From: Pseudoflavitalea sp. G-6-1-2 | GTDB lineage: Bacteria > Bacteroidota > Bacteroidia > Chitinophagales > Chitinophagaceae | Assembly (NCBI RefSeq): GCF_012927185.1 | Contig: NZ_JABBGB010000002.1 | Location: forward strand, 310,001-374,000 | Reading direction: 5' to 3' | Length of the DNA stretch: 64,000 bases | Shown: positions 9,522 to 17,099 of the stretch, piece after piece | Position numbering within the stretch: position 1 is the stretch's first letter | Layout of the letters: every line of letters starts with the position of its first letter | Notes under the pieces: model-generated | Told to the model about the DNA's origin: nothing | What the model saw: the letters and a program-made list of their open reading frames with translations, nothing else | The model's database searches: none | Translations under genes and position numbers: made by a program

Positions 9522-10103
9522 TCAGATCGACAAGCAGCCCAAAGTCAGCAGCAGCAGGCATTCTGCATTGCTGTAATGTTTGCGCAGATGTGCGAGTGCG
9601 TACACCATATAGCTTTCCACTGTTTTTACGGAAAGGCTCATCCGCTCGGCGATCTCTTTGTAGGAGAGGTTTTCGTTGCGGCTTAATTCGAATGTTCTGC
9701 GTATTTGAGGACTTAACTGATGAAGCTTATGTGTAAACTCTTTTTCGGCTTCTCTGTAGCGTAAGCGATAGTCCGATGTACCGGCAGGCAGTTCTTCTTC
9801 CAGCGCATCGATATCGATTGTTTGAGGAAGCGCATTACGCAGATGCCGGATGGTCATGTATTTGAATGCGCGGAAAAGATAGGCAGAAACGTTCTCTCTG
9901 ATCTGAAGGGTATGTCTTTTTTGCCAGAGGCTGAAAAGCAGGTCCATTACCAGTTCTGTGGTAACGAAAGGATCTTTGACAATATTGTGGGTGATCCGGC
10001 TGAGACGGGGAATATATCGGGCTACCAGTTCATTGTATGCCTTCACGTCGTCTTGCTGACATCCATGCCATAGTTCCATGTCAGTTGCCTGTTTGTAGTT
10101 CAT
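9522..10103 (-). CDS. ECF RNA polymerase sigma factor (FecI-like)
   Basis: The 193-residue product has region 2 (about 24-90: AYNELVARYIPRLSRITHNIVKDPFVTTELVMDLLFSLWQKR) and region 4 (about 125-180: FTHKLHQLSPQIRRTFELSRNENLSYKEIAERMSLSVKTVESYMVYALAHLRK), the layout of Bacteroidota ECF sigma-70 factors. The hydrophobic tail CLLLLTLGCLSI is common among such sigmas. It heads the operon with fecR, the STN receptor and a lipoprotein, and should transcribe that operon when freed from FecR. The target promoter sequence cannot be deduced here. Confidence 0.92.
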   Translation of the reverse strand: MNYKQATDMELWHGCQQDDVKAYNELVARYIPRLSRITHNIVKDPFVTTELVMDLLFSLWQKRHTLQIRENVSAYLFRAFKYMTIRHLRNALPQTIDIDALEEELPAGTSDYRLRYREAEKEFTHKLHQLSPQIRRTFELSRNENLSYKEIAERMSLSVKTVESYMVYALAHLRKHYSNAECLLLLTLGCLSI

Positions 10104-10211
10104 CCGGATACAATAATTACGGATGCAAATTTGCAGGTTTGAATGTTATTGAAGCATTAAGTTATTGTAACCACCGTTTGCAGTACTAGGAAGCATGAAT
10201 GCAATTATGCA

Positions 10212-10248
10212 ATAAAAAATGAAACCCGCTCTTTGCAGGAGCGGGCTT
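10212..10248 (-). terminator. Rho-independent terminator
   Basis: An 11-bp stem (GAAACCCGCTC / GAGCGGGCTTC) forms fully only on the minus strand, where the single imperfect pair becomes a G-U wobble, and is followed there by TTTTTTATT. It closes the alpha/beta hydrolase gene ending at 10267. Confidence 0.8.
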
Positions 10249-10266
10249 CGTATGATTGTTTTAGTA

Positions 10267-11205
10267 TCAGAAAGATGGTGGTGCTGTATTCAGATCCGAA
10301 TCGAGAAAATCTGTGATCATGGGCGCCAGCCAGTTCATATGCTGCATCATGCCTACATGCGTAGTGCCGGGAACAATAGCCAGCCTTGATTTCGGGAGAC
10401 CATAAATATCACCCATCTTGCCACCGCCTTTTGCACGGAACAGCTCAAGTGCATGTTCGTAACGGACTCCATCCGCATCACCAATTGCGATGAACATGGG
10501 AGCTTTGATGCTTTTTGCATCTTTCGTCCAGTCATAAGGTTTCAGATCTACACTCATTACTTTTTTTACGAATGCGGGGAACTTCGTCATGTCGTTACCG
10601 AGACTATCATGTTGTTTTTCGATGGGTGATCCTTTGAATGCGTCAGCAGTAATTTGAGGATACATCGCTTCCACATCGGGCCACCAGCCATCGTGCGCGT
10701 AGGTACCGGAAAGCACCATCAACCGGCGAACCTGTTGAGGATGACGAATAGCAGTTTGAAACGCTACTCCCCCTCCCATGCTGTAACCGAGAATATCTGC
10801 ACTGTCGATCTTCAGGTGTTTGAGCAGTTCAGAAATATCATCTGCCATTGCTTCATAAGCAAATGGTCTGTCGGTATCTCTTGTGCGGCCATGGCCCTGC
10901 ATTTCGGCAACAATTACTTTTCTGTCTTTGGCAAAGAGCGGGATCACATTTGCCCAGTTTAATGGAATGGTCATAAATGCTCCGTGTATCAGCACGAGTG
11001 GTTTTCCTTGTCCGTATACTTCATAATATAATTTCAATCCGTTTACAGGAGCATAACCGGATTCCACTGGTTTCGCGGATGCTGTGATGGAGCTGTCTTT
11101 TGCAATAGCTGTTTTTGCGGGTTCTTTCTGAGATTGAGTTTGGCAGGATAAGGCAAGTGCAGCGCCGAAGGCAAATGCTACAGGAATGATCAGGTACTTG
11201 TTCAT
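10267..11205 (-). CDS. Alpha/beta hydrolase lipoprotein
   Basis: The 312-residue product starting at ATG 11205 has a signal peptide with lipobox LALSC, so the enzyme is predicted to be lipid-anchored outside the cytoplasm. The hydrolase domain shows the oxyanion HGAF motif (LVLIHGAF), the nucleophile elbow GYSMGG (Ser), an acid in the IAIGDADGV segment, and the catalytic His in PGTTHVGMM. The Ala after HG and the small cap suggest an esterase or similar; substrate unknown. A longer frame back to 11232 exists but the lipobox fits the ATG at 11205. It diverges from the ArsR-type gene. Confidence 0.88.
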   Translation of the reverse strand: MNKYLIIPVAFAFGAALALSCQTQSQKEPAKTAIAKDSSITASAKPVESGYAPVNGLKLYYEVYGQGKPLVLIHGAFMTIPLNWANVIPLFAKDRKVIVAEMQGHGRTRDTDRPFAYEAMADDISELLKHLKIDSADILGYSMGGGVAFQTAIRHPQQVRRLMVLSGTYAHDGWWPDVEAMYPQITADAFKGSPIEKQHDSLGNDMTKFPAFVKKVMSVDLKPYDWTKDAKSIKAPMFIAIGDADGVRYEHALELFRAKGGGKMGDIYGLPKSRLAIVPGTTHVGMMQHMNWLAPMITDFLDSDLNTAPPSF

Positions 11206-11335
11206 ATTTGTTTGCTGTTTTTTACAATGCAAATCTGCGCCACATTTTTATTTCAGAGGCTGTGTGCCTGCGACAATGAAAGGGTTAATTGCGGCGCGCT
11301 GTAAAAAGGGATCTCTGCAAAAAAAGTACAAATAT

Positions 11336-11382
11336 TTTGCGCAACCAAATAGTTGCACGTATATTTGCAACCGAATAGTTGC
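11336..11382 (+). promoter_or_regulatory. Promoter of the ArsR-type operon with twin operators
   Basis: A Bacteroidota -33 TTTG (11336-11339) and -7 box TATATTTG (11360-11367) are spaced by 20 bases. Two near-identical palindromes, GCAAC-N6-GTTGC at 11341-11356 and 11367-11382, sit between the boxes and over the start site. They are 26 bases apart and fit binding by the ArsR-type repressor encoded next. Confidence 0.7.
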
Positions 11383-11398
11383 TAATAAAAGTATCGTC

Positions 11399-11719
11399 AT
11401 GAGGAGAGATCCGTTTCAGGCAATTGCCGACCCTACCCGCAGGGCCATTCTTGTGCTGATTGCAGTACAGGCCATGACTCCCAATGCCATTGCCGAGCAC
11501 TTCGACACAACAAGGCAAGCTGTTTCAAAACACCTGAAAATATTAACAGAATGCGACCTGGTGAAACAGCAATCACAGGGCCGTGAAATATACTATCAAC
11601 TCGAAGTTGATAAAATGAAAGAAATAGACAAATGGTTGGAGCAATTCAGGAAGATCTGGGAAACCCGCTTCCAGCAACTCGATCAGCTTCTGTCAACAAT
11701 CAAAAAACAAAAAAAATGA
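11399..11719 (+). CDS. ArsR-family winged-helix repressor
   Basis: The 106-residue product is a compact winged helix: DPFQAIADPTRRAILVLIAVQAMTPNAIAEHFDTTRQAVSKHLKILTECDLVKQQSQGREIYYQLE, with recognition helix TRQAVSKHLKIL at about residues 38-49. It lacks the CxC metal site of classic ArsR. This subfamily is typically linked to AHSA1/SRPBCC genes, and here its stop overlaps the start of such a gene (ATGA). ATG 11399 is chosen over an upstream frame because it follows the promoter directly and begins at the conserved domain. The palindromes at 11341-11382 suggest autorepression. Confidence 0.9.
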   Translation: MRRDPFQAIADPTRRAILVLIAVQAMTPNAIAEHFDTTRQAVSKHLKILTECDLVKQQSQGREIYYQLEVDKMKEIDKWLEQFRKIWETRFQQLDQLLSTIKKQKK

Positions 11720-12621
11720 AACACAATCTGCAGTTCGACTTCCTTGTTGACAAGGAAAAAAACACCCTCACCATCAGACGCGAATTTCTTGCAGGCCGCC
11801 AACTGGTTTGGGATTGCTATACCAAAAGTGAATTGCTCGATCAATGGTTTGCTCCCAAACCTTTAACAACCAAAACCAGATCGATGGATTTTCGCGAAGG
11901 CGGCCACTGGCACTATGCAATGGTTGAACCAAACGGTACCGAGCACTGGGGTTATACAGAATACCGAACCATTAAAGCCATCGATTTTTATACGGCGCTC
12001 GATGCCTTCTCCAATGCATCCGGAAAGATCAATACCGACCTGCCACGTGCAGACTGGCGCGTTACTTTCACGGATAAAGGAGACAACGCTATCGTTGAAA
12101 CCGTAGTAACCTACAAGTCGCTGTCCGATCTCGAAACTGTTATTCAGATGGGCATGGAACAGGGCATGCTGGCCACACTCGAAAAACTCGACGAGTTACT
12201 GGAAGTGCTCAGCAAAAAGATCACTGTTACAACTACCATCGATGCCGGTATCGAAAAGGTATGGAACTTCTACACCAATCCTGATCATATCACCAAATGG
12301 AACTTTGCCGATCCATCCTGGCATTGCCCAAGTGCCAGCAACGATATGCGCCCAGGCGGAAAATACGTTGCAAGAATGGAAGCGAAAGACGGAAGTTTCG
12401 GCTTCGATTTCGAAGCAGTGTACGACAGAGTTGTAGATGGCGAAAGCTTTGCCTATACTATGCCGGATGGCAGACGCGTGGATGTACGCTTCAGCAAGAA
12501 CGGTCAGCAAACCGAAGCTGTGGTGAGTTTTGATCCTGAATCGGAGAATCCTGCGGATATGCAGAAAGGTGGATGGCAGGCGATTCTCAACAGCTTCAAA
12601 CAATATGCAGAAGCAAACTGA
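11716..12621 (+). CDS. Tandem AHSA1/SRPBCC-domain protein
   Basis: The 301-residue product holds two AHSA1-like START-fold domains: residues about 8-155 (RREFLAGRQLVWDCYTKSELLDQWFAP ... DFREGGHWHYAM) and about 160-298 (ITVTTTIDAGIEKVWNFYTNPDHITKWNFA ... MRPGGKYVARMEA ... GWQAILNSFKQYAE). Each domain alone is a usual full protein, so this is a duplication fused in one chain. The fold binds hydrophobic ligands or acts as Hsp90-cochaperone-like module; the ligand is unknown. The gene overlaps the ArsR-type gene by 4 bases and ends at a perfect terminator, so the two form one operon. Confidence 0.9.
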   Translation: MKHNLQFDFLVDKEKNTLTIRREFLAGRQLVWDCYTKSELLDQWFAPKPLTTKTRSMDFREGGHWHYAMVEPNGTEHWGYTEYRTIKAIDFYTALDAFSNASGKINTDLPRADWRVTFTDKGDNAIVETVVTYKSLSDLETVIQMGMEQGMLATLEKLDELLEVLSKKITVTTTIDAGIEKVWNFYTNPDHITKWNFADPSWHCPSASNDMRPGGKYVARMEAKDGSFGFDFEAVYDRVVDGESFAYTMPDGRRVDVRFSKNGQQTEAVVSFDPESENPADMQKGGWQAILNSFKQYAEAN

Positions 12622-12649
12622 TTGGTATAATTTTGCAATGCAAGCCTAT

Positions 12650-12687
12650 AATAAAGAACCCTGCTGTCATTGGCAGGGTTCTTTATT
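12650..12687 (+). terminator. Rho-independent terminator
   Basis: A perfect 15-bp stem (AATAAAGAACCCTGC and its complement at 12673-12687) closes the ArsR/AHSA1 operon. The stem is A/T-rich at the base, giving tracts on both strands. Confidence 0.85.
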
Positions 12688-12814
12688 TTGCCGAATGTAT
12701 AAATCGCTGGAATTGAAACCAGACAATCTTAACCTGAGTATTTATTTGACAAAGAATATCTGGGAAAAAGACAAAGCTTGGGCCTAAGCATTGATTGCAT
12801 GCGCAAAATCTGCT

Positions 12815-12970
12815 ATGATGAATGTTCCCAAATCTGCTAAATATGTGGCTGTGGCTGATAATATTGCTGCATCGCTCGACAAAGGAATATTCCCAGATAA
12901 TAAACAAATCGGTCAGTGGTATAAGAGACCAATAAATAAAGTGTTTTTGACAAGCTCAAAAAGCACATAA
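12815..12970 (+). pseudogene. Possible GntR winged-helix fragment, 51 codons
   Basis: A short frame from ATG 12815 to TAA 12970 reads MNVPKSAKYVAVADNIAASL then DKGIFPDNKQ. The segment KYVAVADNIAASLDKGIF resembles the start of GntR-family DNA-binding domains (KY..IAD.I...I..G.L), but the rest of the domain (LPS...) is missing. It lies in a 375-base stretch (12622-12996) that otherwise holds the operon terminator and AT-rich DNA. It may be a decayed gene or chance; support is weak. Confidence 0.25.
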
Positions 12971-12996
12971 ATCATGCAACATAGCCATGATTTAGC

Positions 12997-13953
12997 TTAC
13001 GCTTTGTACAAGGTTTCTGTAAGCCTGATTGAAAGATCATCAATATCTTTTCTTCTTGCAATTGCGTCAATCCAATGCTGAGGAATATTATCGTATCCAT
13101 ACAACAATGCACACAATGCGCCGGTTACCGCACCTGTTGTATCTGTGTCTGATCCCAGATTCACAGCTTTCAATACTGCATCATGATAATTATCGGAGGT
13201 AAGCAGGCTCCATACAGAAGCTTCGAGCGTATGAAGCACGTAGCCGGAACTGAATATCTGCTCATTGGGAAGTTCGTAGATATTGCCTTTAAGTAATCGG
13301 TCGAACAACATAACTTCTTCCGTATTGATGCGCAATTGAATGAGATGAGCTGTAATGCTTCCTTTCAGGTTTTCGTAAACAGTGAATTTGTTTTCTCCTT
13401 TCATCAGTTGGAGACAAAATTCTATATAGTAAAAACAGGCAATCACCGATCGGATATGTGCATGGGTAATGGATGAAACAAGTTTGATGGTTTCATACCG
13501 TTTGTCGATCTCCATTCCGGAAACATAGAATGCAAGCGGTGCAATGCGCATCAAAGAACCATTGCCATTGGAAGACGTATCGAACCCGCCTGCGAGATCA
13601 GGCCTTGTCCCACTTTTTAAGGTAGTGATGGCTTCATTGGTTGCATTGCCAATGTCAAAAACATTTCCTCTTGCTGTCCAGTAATTGTGATCCCGCCATT
13701 GAATGAAATTATCAGCTATCTGTTGAAGACTAAACGGAAGAGTCAGGGCTTCGGCCAGACAGAATGTGAGTGAGCTGTCGTCAGACCAGGTTCCGGGAGG
13801 TTGATTATGTGTGCCGTATCCAATCATATCCGAAACAGGATTTTGCGATATCCCTTCACGGCTTCTGAATTCAACAGGCACTCCCAATGCATCTCCAACT
13901 GCTACGCCAAACAGAACAGACTTTACTAATCCAGATAACTCTTCTTTATTCAT
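12997..13953 (-). CDS. ADP-ribosylglycohydrolase (DraG/ARH) family protein
   Basis: The 318-residue product shows the ADP-ribosyl-glycohydrolase signatures: GVAVGDALGVPVEF (about 16-29), the first metal-binding motif WSDDSS (about 57-62), SSNGNGSLMRIAPLAF (about 127-142), and the second metal cluster NLGSDTDTTGAVTGALCALLYG (about 266-287). These Asp clusters bind two Mg ions and position ADP-ribose for release from proteins or small molecules. No signal peptide is seen, so it is cytosolic. No dinitrogenase system or ADP-ribosyltransferase lies nearby, so the substrate is open. Confidence 0.92.
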   Translation of the reverse strand: MNKEELSGLVKSVLFGVAVGDALGVPVEFRSREGISQNPVSDMIGYGTHNQPPGTWSDDSSLTFCLAEALTLPFSLQQIADNFIQWRDHNYWTARGNVFDIGNATNEAITTLKSGTRPDLAGGFDTSSNGNGSLMRIAPLAFYVSGMEIDKRYETIKLVSSITHAHIRSVIACFYYIEFCLQLMKGENKFTVYENLKGSITAHLIQLRINTEEVMLFDRLLKGNIYELPNEQIFSSGYVLHTLEASVWSLLTSDNYHDAVLKAVNLGSDTDTTGAVTGALCALLYGYDNIPQHWIDAIARRKDIDDLSIRLTETLYKA

Positions 13954-14036
13954 TGCAGGGGTATTTAGAATTGTTCAAGATATGTAAAAAATCTGTTCCT
14001 TTTTCGTATGAATATAGTGGTTATATAAGTTGTACT

Positions 14037-14072
14037 AAAATGCCTGTAAGCGCTGATGCTTACAGGCATTTT
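14037..14072. terminator. Bidirectional terminator
   Basis: A perfect 15-bp stem (AAAATGCCTGTAAGC and its complement at 14058-14072, 6-base loop) lies downstream of the monooxygenase-like gene that ends at 14188. Confidence 0.8.
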
Positions 14073-14187
14073 GTTTTCTGGCAATTATGTTATTGAAGAG
14101 TCTTTTTAGAATTATTGGCTTCTTCATCGAGCTGTATCTAAATTCATTCACATAATGCCTTGTATATTTTCAGGCTACCAATCGTTT

Positions 14188-14601
14188 TTATTTCGCAAAC
14201 AGCAACTGTCCTGCATGCACTTCTGGTTTGCCTTCAATCAGCGATTCCAGTTTTGCCATGAATGCTTTCAGATAAGGCTGCTGCCAGTGTTGATCGAGAT
14301 CTGGTTGCGAGCGCCATACTTCGTACAGGAATATAGTGCCATCTTTTTCTTCATGAAGATTGTAGAAGATACTGCCTGGTTCTGCCTTTGTTTGTTTGGC
14401 CAGCGCAATGAGTGCCGAACGAAGCTCATCTGCTTTACCTTCCTTTGGTCGCAGAAATCCATAAATACTCACTGATTTTGCTGTATCGATGCTCGTGGTC
14501 TGTGCTTTTTTAGCGTTGTGTTTTGCAGCAATACCCTTTTGTGCATAGGTAGCTGAGAGAACAAATAAAGCCGTTACGGTTAAAGCTAATCTGGGGAACA
14601 T
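14188..14601 (-). CDS. Exported antibiotic-biosynthesis-monooxygenase (ABM)-type protein
   Basis: The 137-residue product has a signal peptide (MFPRLALTVTALFVLSATYAQ) and a ferredoxin-like ABM domain at about 45-130: VSIYGFLRPKEGKADELRSALIALAKQTKAEPGSIFYNLHEEKDG, then FLYEVWRSQPDLDQHWQQPYLKAF. The xYEVW strand and HW..PYL helix are typical of this family (quinol monooxygenases such as YgiN), which act without cofactor on quinones or polyketides. Export is unusual for cytosolic YgiN relatives but seen in Bacteroidota. The gene stands alone. Confidence 0.88.
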   Translation of the reverse strand: MFPRLALTVTALFVLSATYAQKGIAAKHNAKKAQTTSIDTAKSVSIYGFLRPKEGKADELRSALIALAKQTKAEPGSIFYNLHEEKDGTIFLYEVWRSQPDLDQHWQQPYLKAFMAKLESLIEGKPEVHAGQLLFAK

Positions 14602-14793
14602 GATTTGTTGTTTATTTCACCTCAAAGATAATGTGGTTGGAAATTGAAAAAACAACCTGGAAGGATGGCGGGCTCCCGCAATGGGATAAACGCTACCGTC
14701 TTACGGTGTTGGTTTACCAGATTACTCATTATTAACATTCCCTTCCGGAATTGACCTTGTGGTTTTCGGTAGATTATATACAAATCATTTTAT

Positions 14794-15618
14794 ATGGCTA
14801 TCCTTACAGGTAAAATCAAATTCACCGGCAGATGCGGAGATCTGATTGGTTACAAGCGCAATGGAGTATCATGCTTACGCAGCATGCCGATGGAAGTAAA
14901 GCAAACGAATGCCACAAAAAAAGCTGCAAAACGTTTTGGCGAAGCCAGCCATACCGGCAAACTCATCAGGAATGCTTTGGCGCCCTATCTGTATGGAAAG
15001 AAAGACAGAGAACACGTCAATCGGCTCAATAAAACACTCATTCAGTCAGGTGTGGCAGGACTCAGCGGTTATCGTTTTAATCGGCTAACGTCTGCCTCGC
15101 AATTCATGCAATCTCTCCTGCCTGGAGAAGATAACATACTCCGCATCACCAGCATCATAGCGCCTCGACATTTAAAGGTTACTCATATGGAATACAAACT
15201 CATTTCTATGCGATTGGATATCACCACCGGTGAAGTTCTTCAATCGCGTGAGCGATCTTACACCCATAAACTGGTGGCGTGGACAGAAGATTTTACACCT
15301 GTTGAATTAGATGGCAACCTCCCCGGAAAAGGCACACTGATTGTTGTGTTGCAGGTTAATCCGTATCAGGGAAAATACCCTTTATATGATAAACGATACC
15401 ATGCTACAGACATCATTAAAGTAGAGGTGCCCTCAACAAATACACTCTCTAAAAAGCAGCGAAGAAGGCAACAAAAAATCGTGCATTCAAAACCACAACC
15501 GGCACAGAATTCGCTGCATACAAGCGACAAGCAGGAGTTGCAATCTGTGTCGGATTTAGTTACGGCAACAAGCAACCCTGTTACTCAAAATTATCGTCTG
15601 AAAGAACAGCGGGAATAA
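14794..15618 (+). CDS. Unknown protein with DUF6266-like N-terminus
   Basis: The 274-residue product begins LTGKIKFTGRCGDLIGYKRNGVSCLRSMP, which resembles the N-terminal motif of DUF6266 proteins (G..sG..G..v.Y.R.G...vR..P) common in Bacteroidota. A following stretch (NATKKAAKRFGEASHTGKLIRNALAPYL) also fits. The middle is beta-rich and the C-terminal 60 residues are basic and low in complexity (KKQRRRQQK). Function is unknown; the motif gives the protein a virion- or surface-structure flavour but no phage gene is near. No signal peptide is seen. Confidence 0.7.
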   Translation: MAILTGKIKFTGRCGDLIGYKRNGVSCLRSMPMEVKQTNATKKAAKRFGEASHTGKLIRNALAPYLYGKKDREHVNRLNKTLIQSGVAGLSGYRFNRLTSASQFMQSLLPGEDNILRITSIIAPRHLKVTHMEYKLISMRLDITTGEVLQSRERSYTHKLVAWTEDFTPVELDGNLPGKGTLIVVLQVNPYQGKYPLYDKRYHATDIIKVEVPSTNTLSKKQRRRQQKIVHSKPQPAQNSLHTSDKQELQSVSDLVTATSNPVTQNYRLKEQRE

Positions 15619-15660
15619 TAATCTGAAATCGTACTTATTCACTATTTCATTTTTTCACTC

Positions 15661-15675
15661 CGAAGCATGGCTTCG
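15661..15675 (+). terminator. Weak hairpin after the DUF6266-like gene
   Basis: A 6-bp stem CGAAGC/GCTTCG with loop ATG lies 43 bases past the stop at 15618; only a loose T-rich run follows. The rest of the stretch 15619-16031 is pyrimidine-rich with no convincing gene; it ends in the hairpin at 15982. Confidence 0.35.
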
Positions 15676-15981
15676 CGGACTGTTATTTTCTCTACCCTCG
15701 TTTTTCTGCAATTTCTACACTAATTGTATTCCTCGTGTTACCTCTATCATTATCTAATCCACTTCAAATGCTGTTGCCCACTCTCCGCAACAACAAAACC
15801 ACCTCTTCATTCCTCGATAACATCATGTACAACACACCTGCAGACCGTTTCCGGATCAAGTCCACATCAACAGCACTAAAACAGGCACCCTACCCGCTCC
15901 ATACTGCCTCTTCAGCTACTTAATACCTGCTCTGCTATCTATGCAAGGTCCGCTTTGTGTGTACCTGTCACAGGGATAATA

Positions 15982-16007
15982 AGCCCCGCTACATACATAG
16001 CGGGGCT
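15982..16007 (-). terminator. Terminator hairpin
   Basis: A perfect 10-bp GC-rich stem (AGCCCCGCTA/TAGCGGGGCT) lies 25 bases past the stop of the lipoprotein gene ending at 16032; the minus-strand U-tract is short (TTATTAT). Confidence 0.65.
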
Positions 16008-16031
16008 GCCATTGTTTTTCTATAAGACCTT

Positions 16032-16898
16032 TTAGAACACAGGCGCTTCCGCAATATTTTTTACAGGCACCGGCCATACCCCGGGCGCAGGAAACGACAC
16101 TCCCTTATTTGCACCCTGTACCTTGTTATCCTGCCCAAAATAATAGAGAGGCCATCCCTTGTAAGTCAGCTGCTTCTTTCCAAATACATCGATTGTACCA
16201 AACAATGTTTTATCCAATACAGAAGGCACTGCACCGACTGCACCCTCAAACACTGGCCACACGCCGTTATTCGAAAAATCTGGTTTAGTAAAATTATTCT
16301 TGTCTTTTTTGTCTTTGGAAAATGCATACAATGTAATGCCATTGGCATCGGTGAAGTAAATGGTTTTGCCAACTCCTTCAACATATGCTGATGTATAGGA
16401 TTTACCATCGTGGCCTATCAATTGTGCATTTGCGAGCATAATGCTGTAATCTGGTTTAGCCACAAACCAAACGCCATTCACTCCTTCGCCACCAGTAGCG
16501 CCGGCAGCCTCCTGCTGATTGGTACCTCCTGTTGCAGGAGCATAGTAGTACAATGGATGTCCTTTGTAGCTAAGCTGTTTCTTTCCGCTGGTTGTAGTGA
16601 TCTGTTTGAAATCATTTGCATCAAGCCCTTTGCCGATAACACTGGCTGTTAAATTATCTGCATTGAAAACCGGCCAAACCAGTTCGCATCCGCCTGTGCA
16701 GGTATTGGCGCCTGCCGCATCATTGGCGAAATAATAGAGAGAACGACCATCCCCATCCACCAATATGGAGCCTAATGTACTATTGGCAGATAACTTTACA
16801 GACAGTTTTGTTTCTGGTGTTTCATTGTTATTGTCTTTACTGCAGCTGACAAAAGATATTGCCAGCGCCGGCAACAGCGCTAATAATGTAAGTTTCAT
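16032..16898 (-). CDS. Lipoprotein with PF03640-type secreted repeats
   Basis: The 288-residue product has a signal peptide with a lipobox-like FVSC and then repeated units of the secreted repeat family (PF03640, COG4315): GRSLYYFANDAAGANTCTGGCELVWPVF, KQLSYKGHPLYYYAPA, KTIYFTDANGITLYAFSKDKK ... NGVWPVFEG, KKQLTYKGWPLYYFGQDNK ... PGVWPVPV. Each unit has the LYxF...C...WPxF pattern, arranged as two pairs. The family is envelope-associated and of unknown biochemical role; electron-transfer or structural roles have been suggested. It is a single-gene unit between terminators. Confidence 0.88.
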   Translation of the reverse strand: MKLTLLALLPALAISFVSCSKDNNNETPETKLSVKLSANSTLGSILVDGDGRSLYYFANDAAGANTCTGGCELVWPVFNADNLTASVIGKGLDANDFKQITTTSGKKQLSYKGHPLYYYAPATGGTNQQEAAGATGGEGVNGVWFVAKPDYSIMLANAQLIGHDGKSYTSAYVEGVGKTIYFTDANGITLYAFSKDKKDKNNFTKPDFSNNGVWPVFEGAVGAVPSVLDKTLFGTIDVFGKKQLTYKGWPLYYFGQDNKVQGANKGVSFPAPGVWPVPVKNIAEAPVF

Positions 16899-17024
16899 GT
16901 AATGATTGATTAATTGTGACGGTAGAATTGATCCGTGGTTTCTTTACACTTCAATCTTACGCGACAGCATTAACGTCGGTTGCTTCTGTATAAAAATTTA
17001 TTTTTGATATGAAACGGTCATAAT

Positions 17025-17055
17025 GATGAAACCCGCTCCAAAGGCGGGTTTCATC
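17025..17055. terminator. Bidirectional terminator
   Basis: A perfect 12-bp stem (GATGAAACCCGC/GCGGGTTTCATC, 7-base loop) lies 45 bases past the stop of the large secreted protein gene ending at 17100. Confidence 0.8.
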
Positions 17056-17099
17056 TGTTTTACCTCTATTCTTAAATGACGTTCTTCGGATAAGCAACT

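Noticed and set aside
12530-12787. Plus-strand frame of 85 codons
   Set aside because: It overlaps the AHSA1 gene end and runs through the perfect terminator at 12650-12687; no family resemblance.
12969-12993. Hairpin AAATCATG/CATGATTT as terminator of the ADP-ribosylglycohydrolase gene
   Set aside because: AT-rich 8-bp stem without a T-tract on the minus strand; too weak to call.
15735-15923. Plus-strand frame of 62 codons in the 412-base gap
   Set aside because: Pyrimidine-rich, no signal peptide or domain, no ribosome site or promoter seen.
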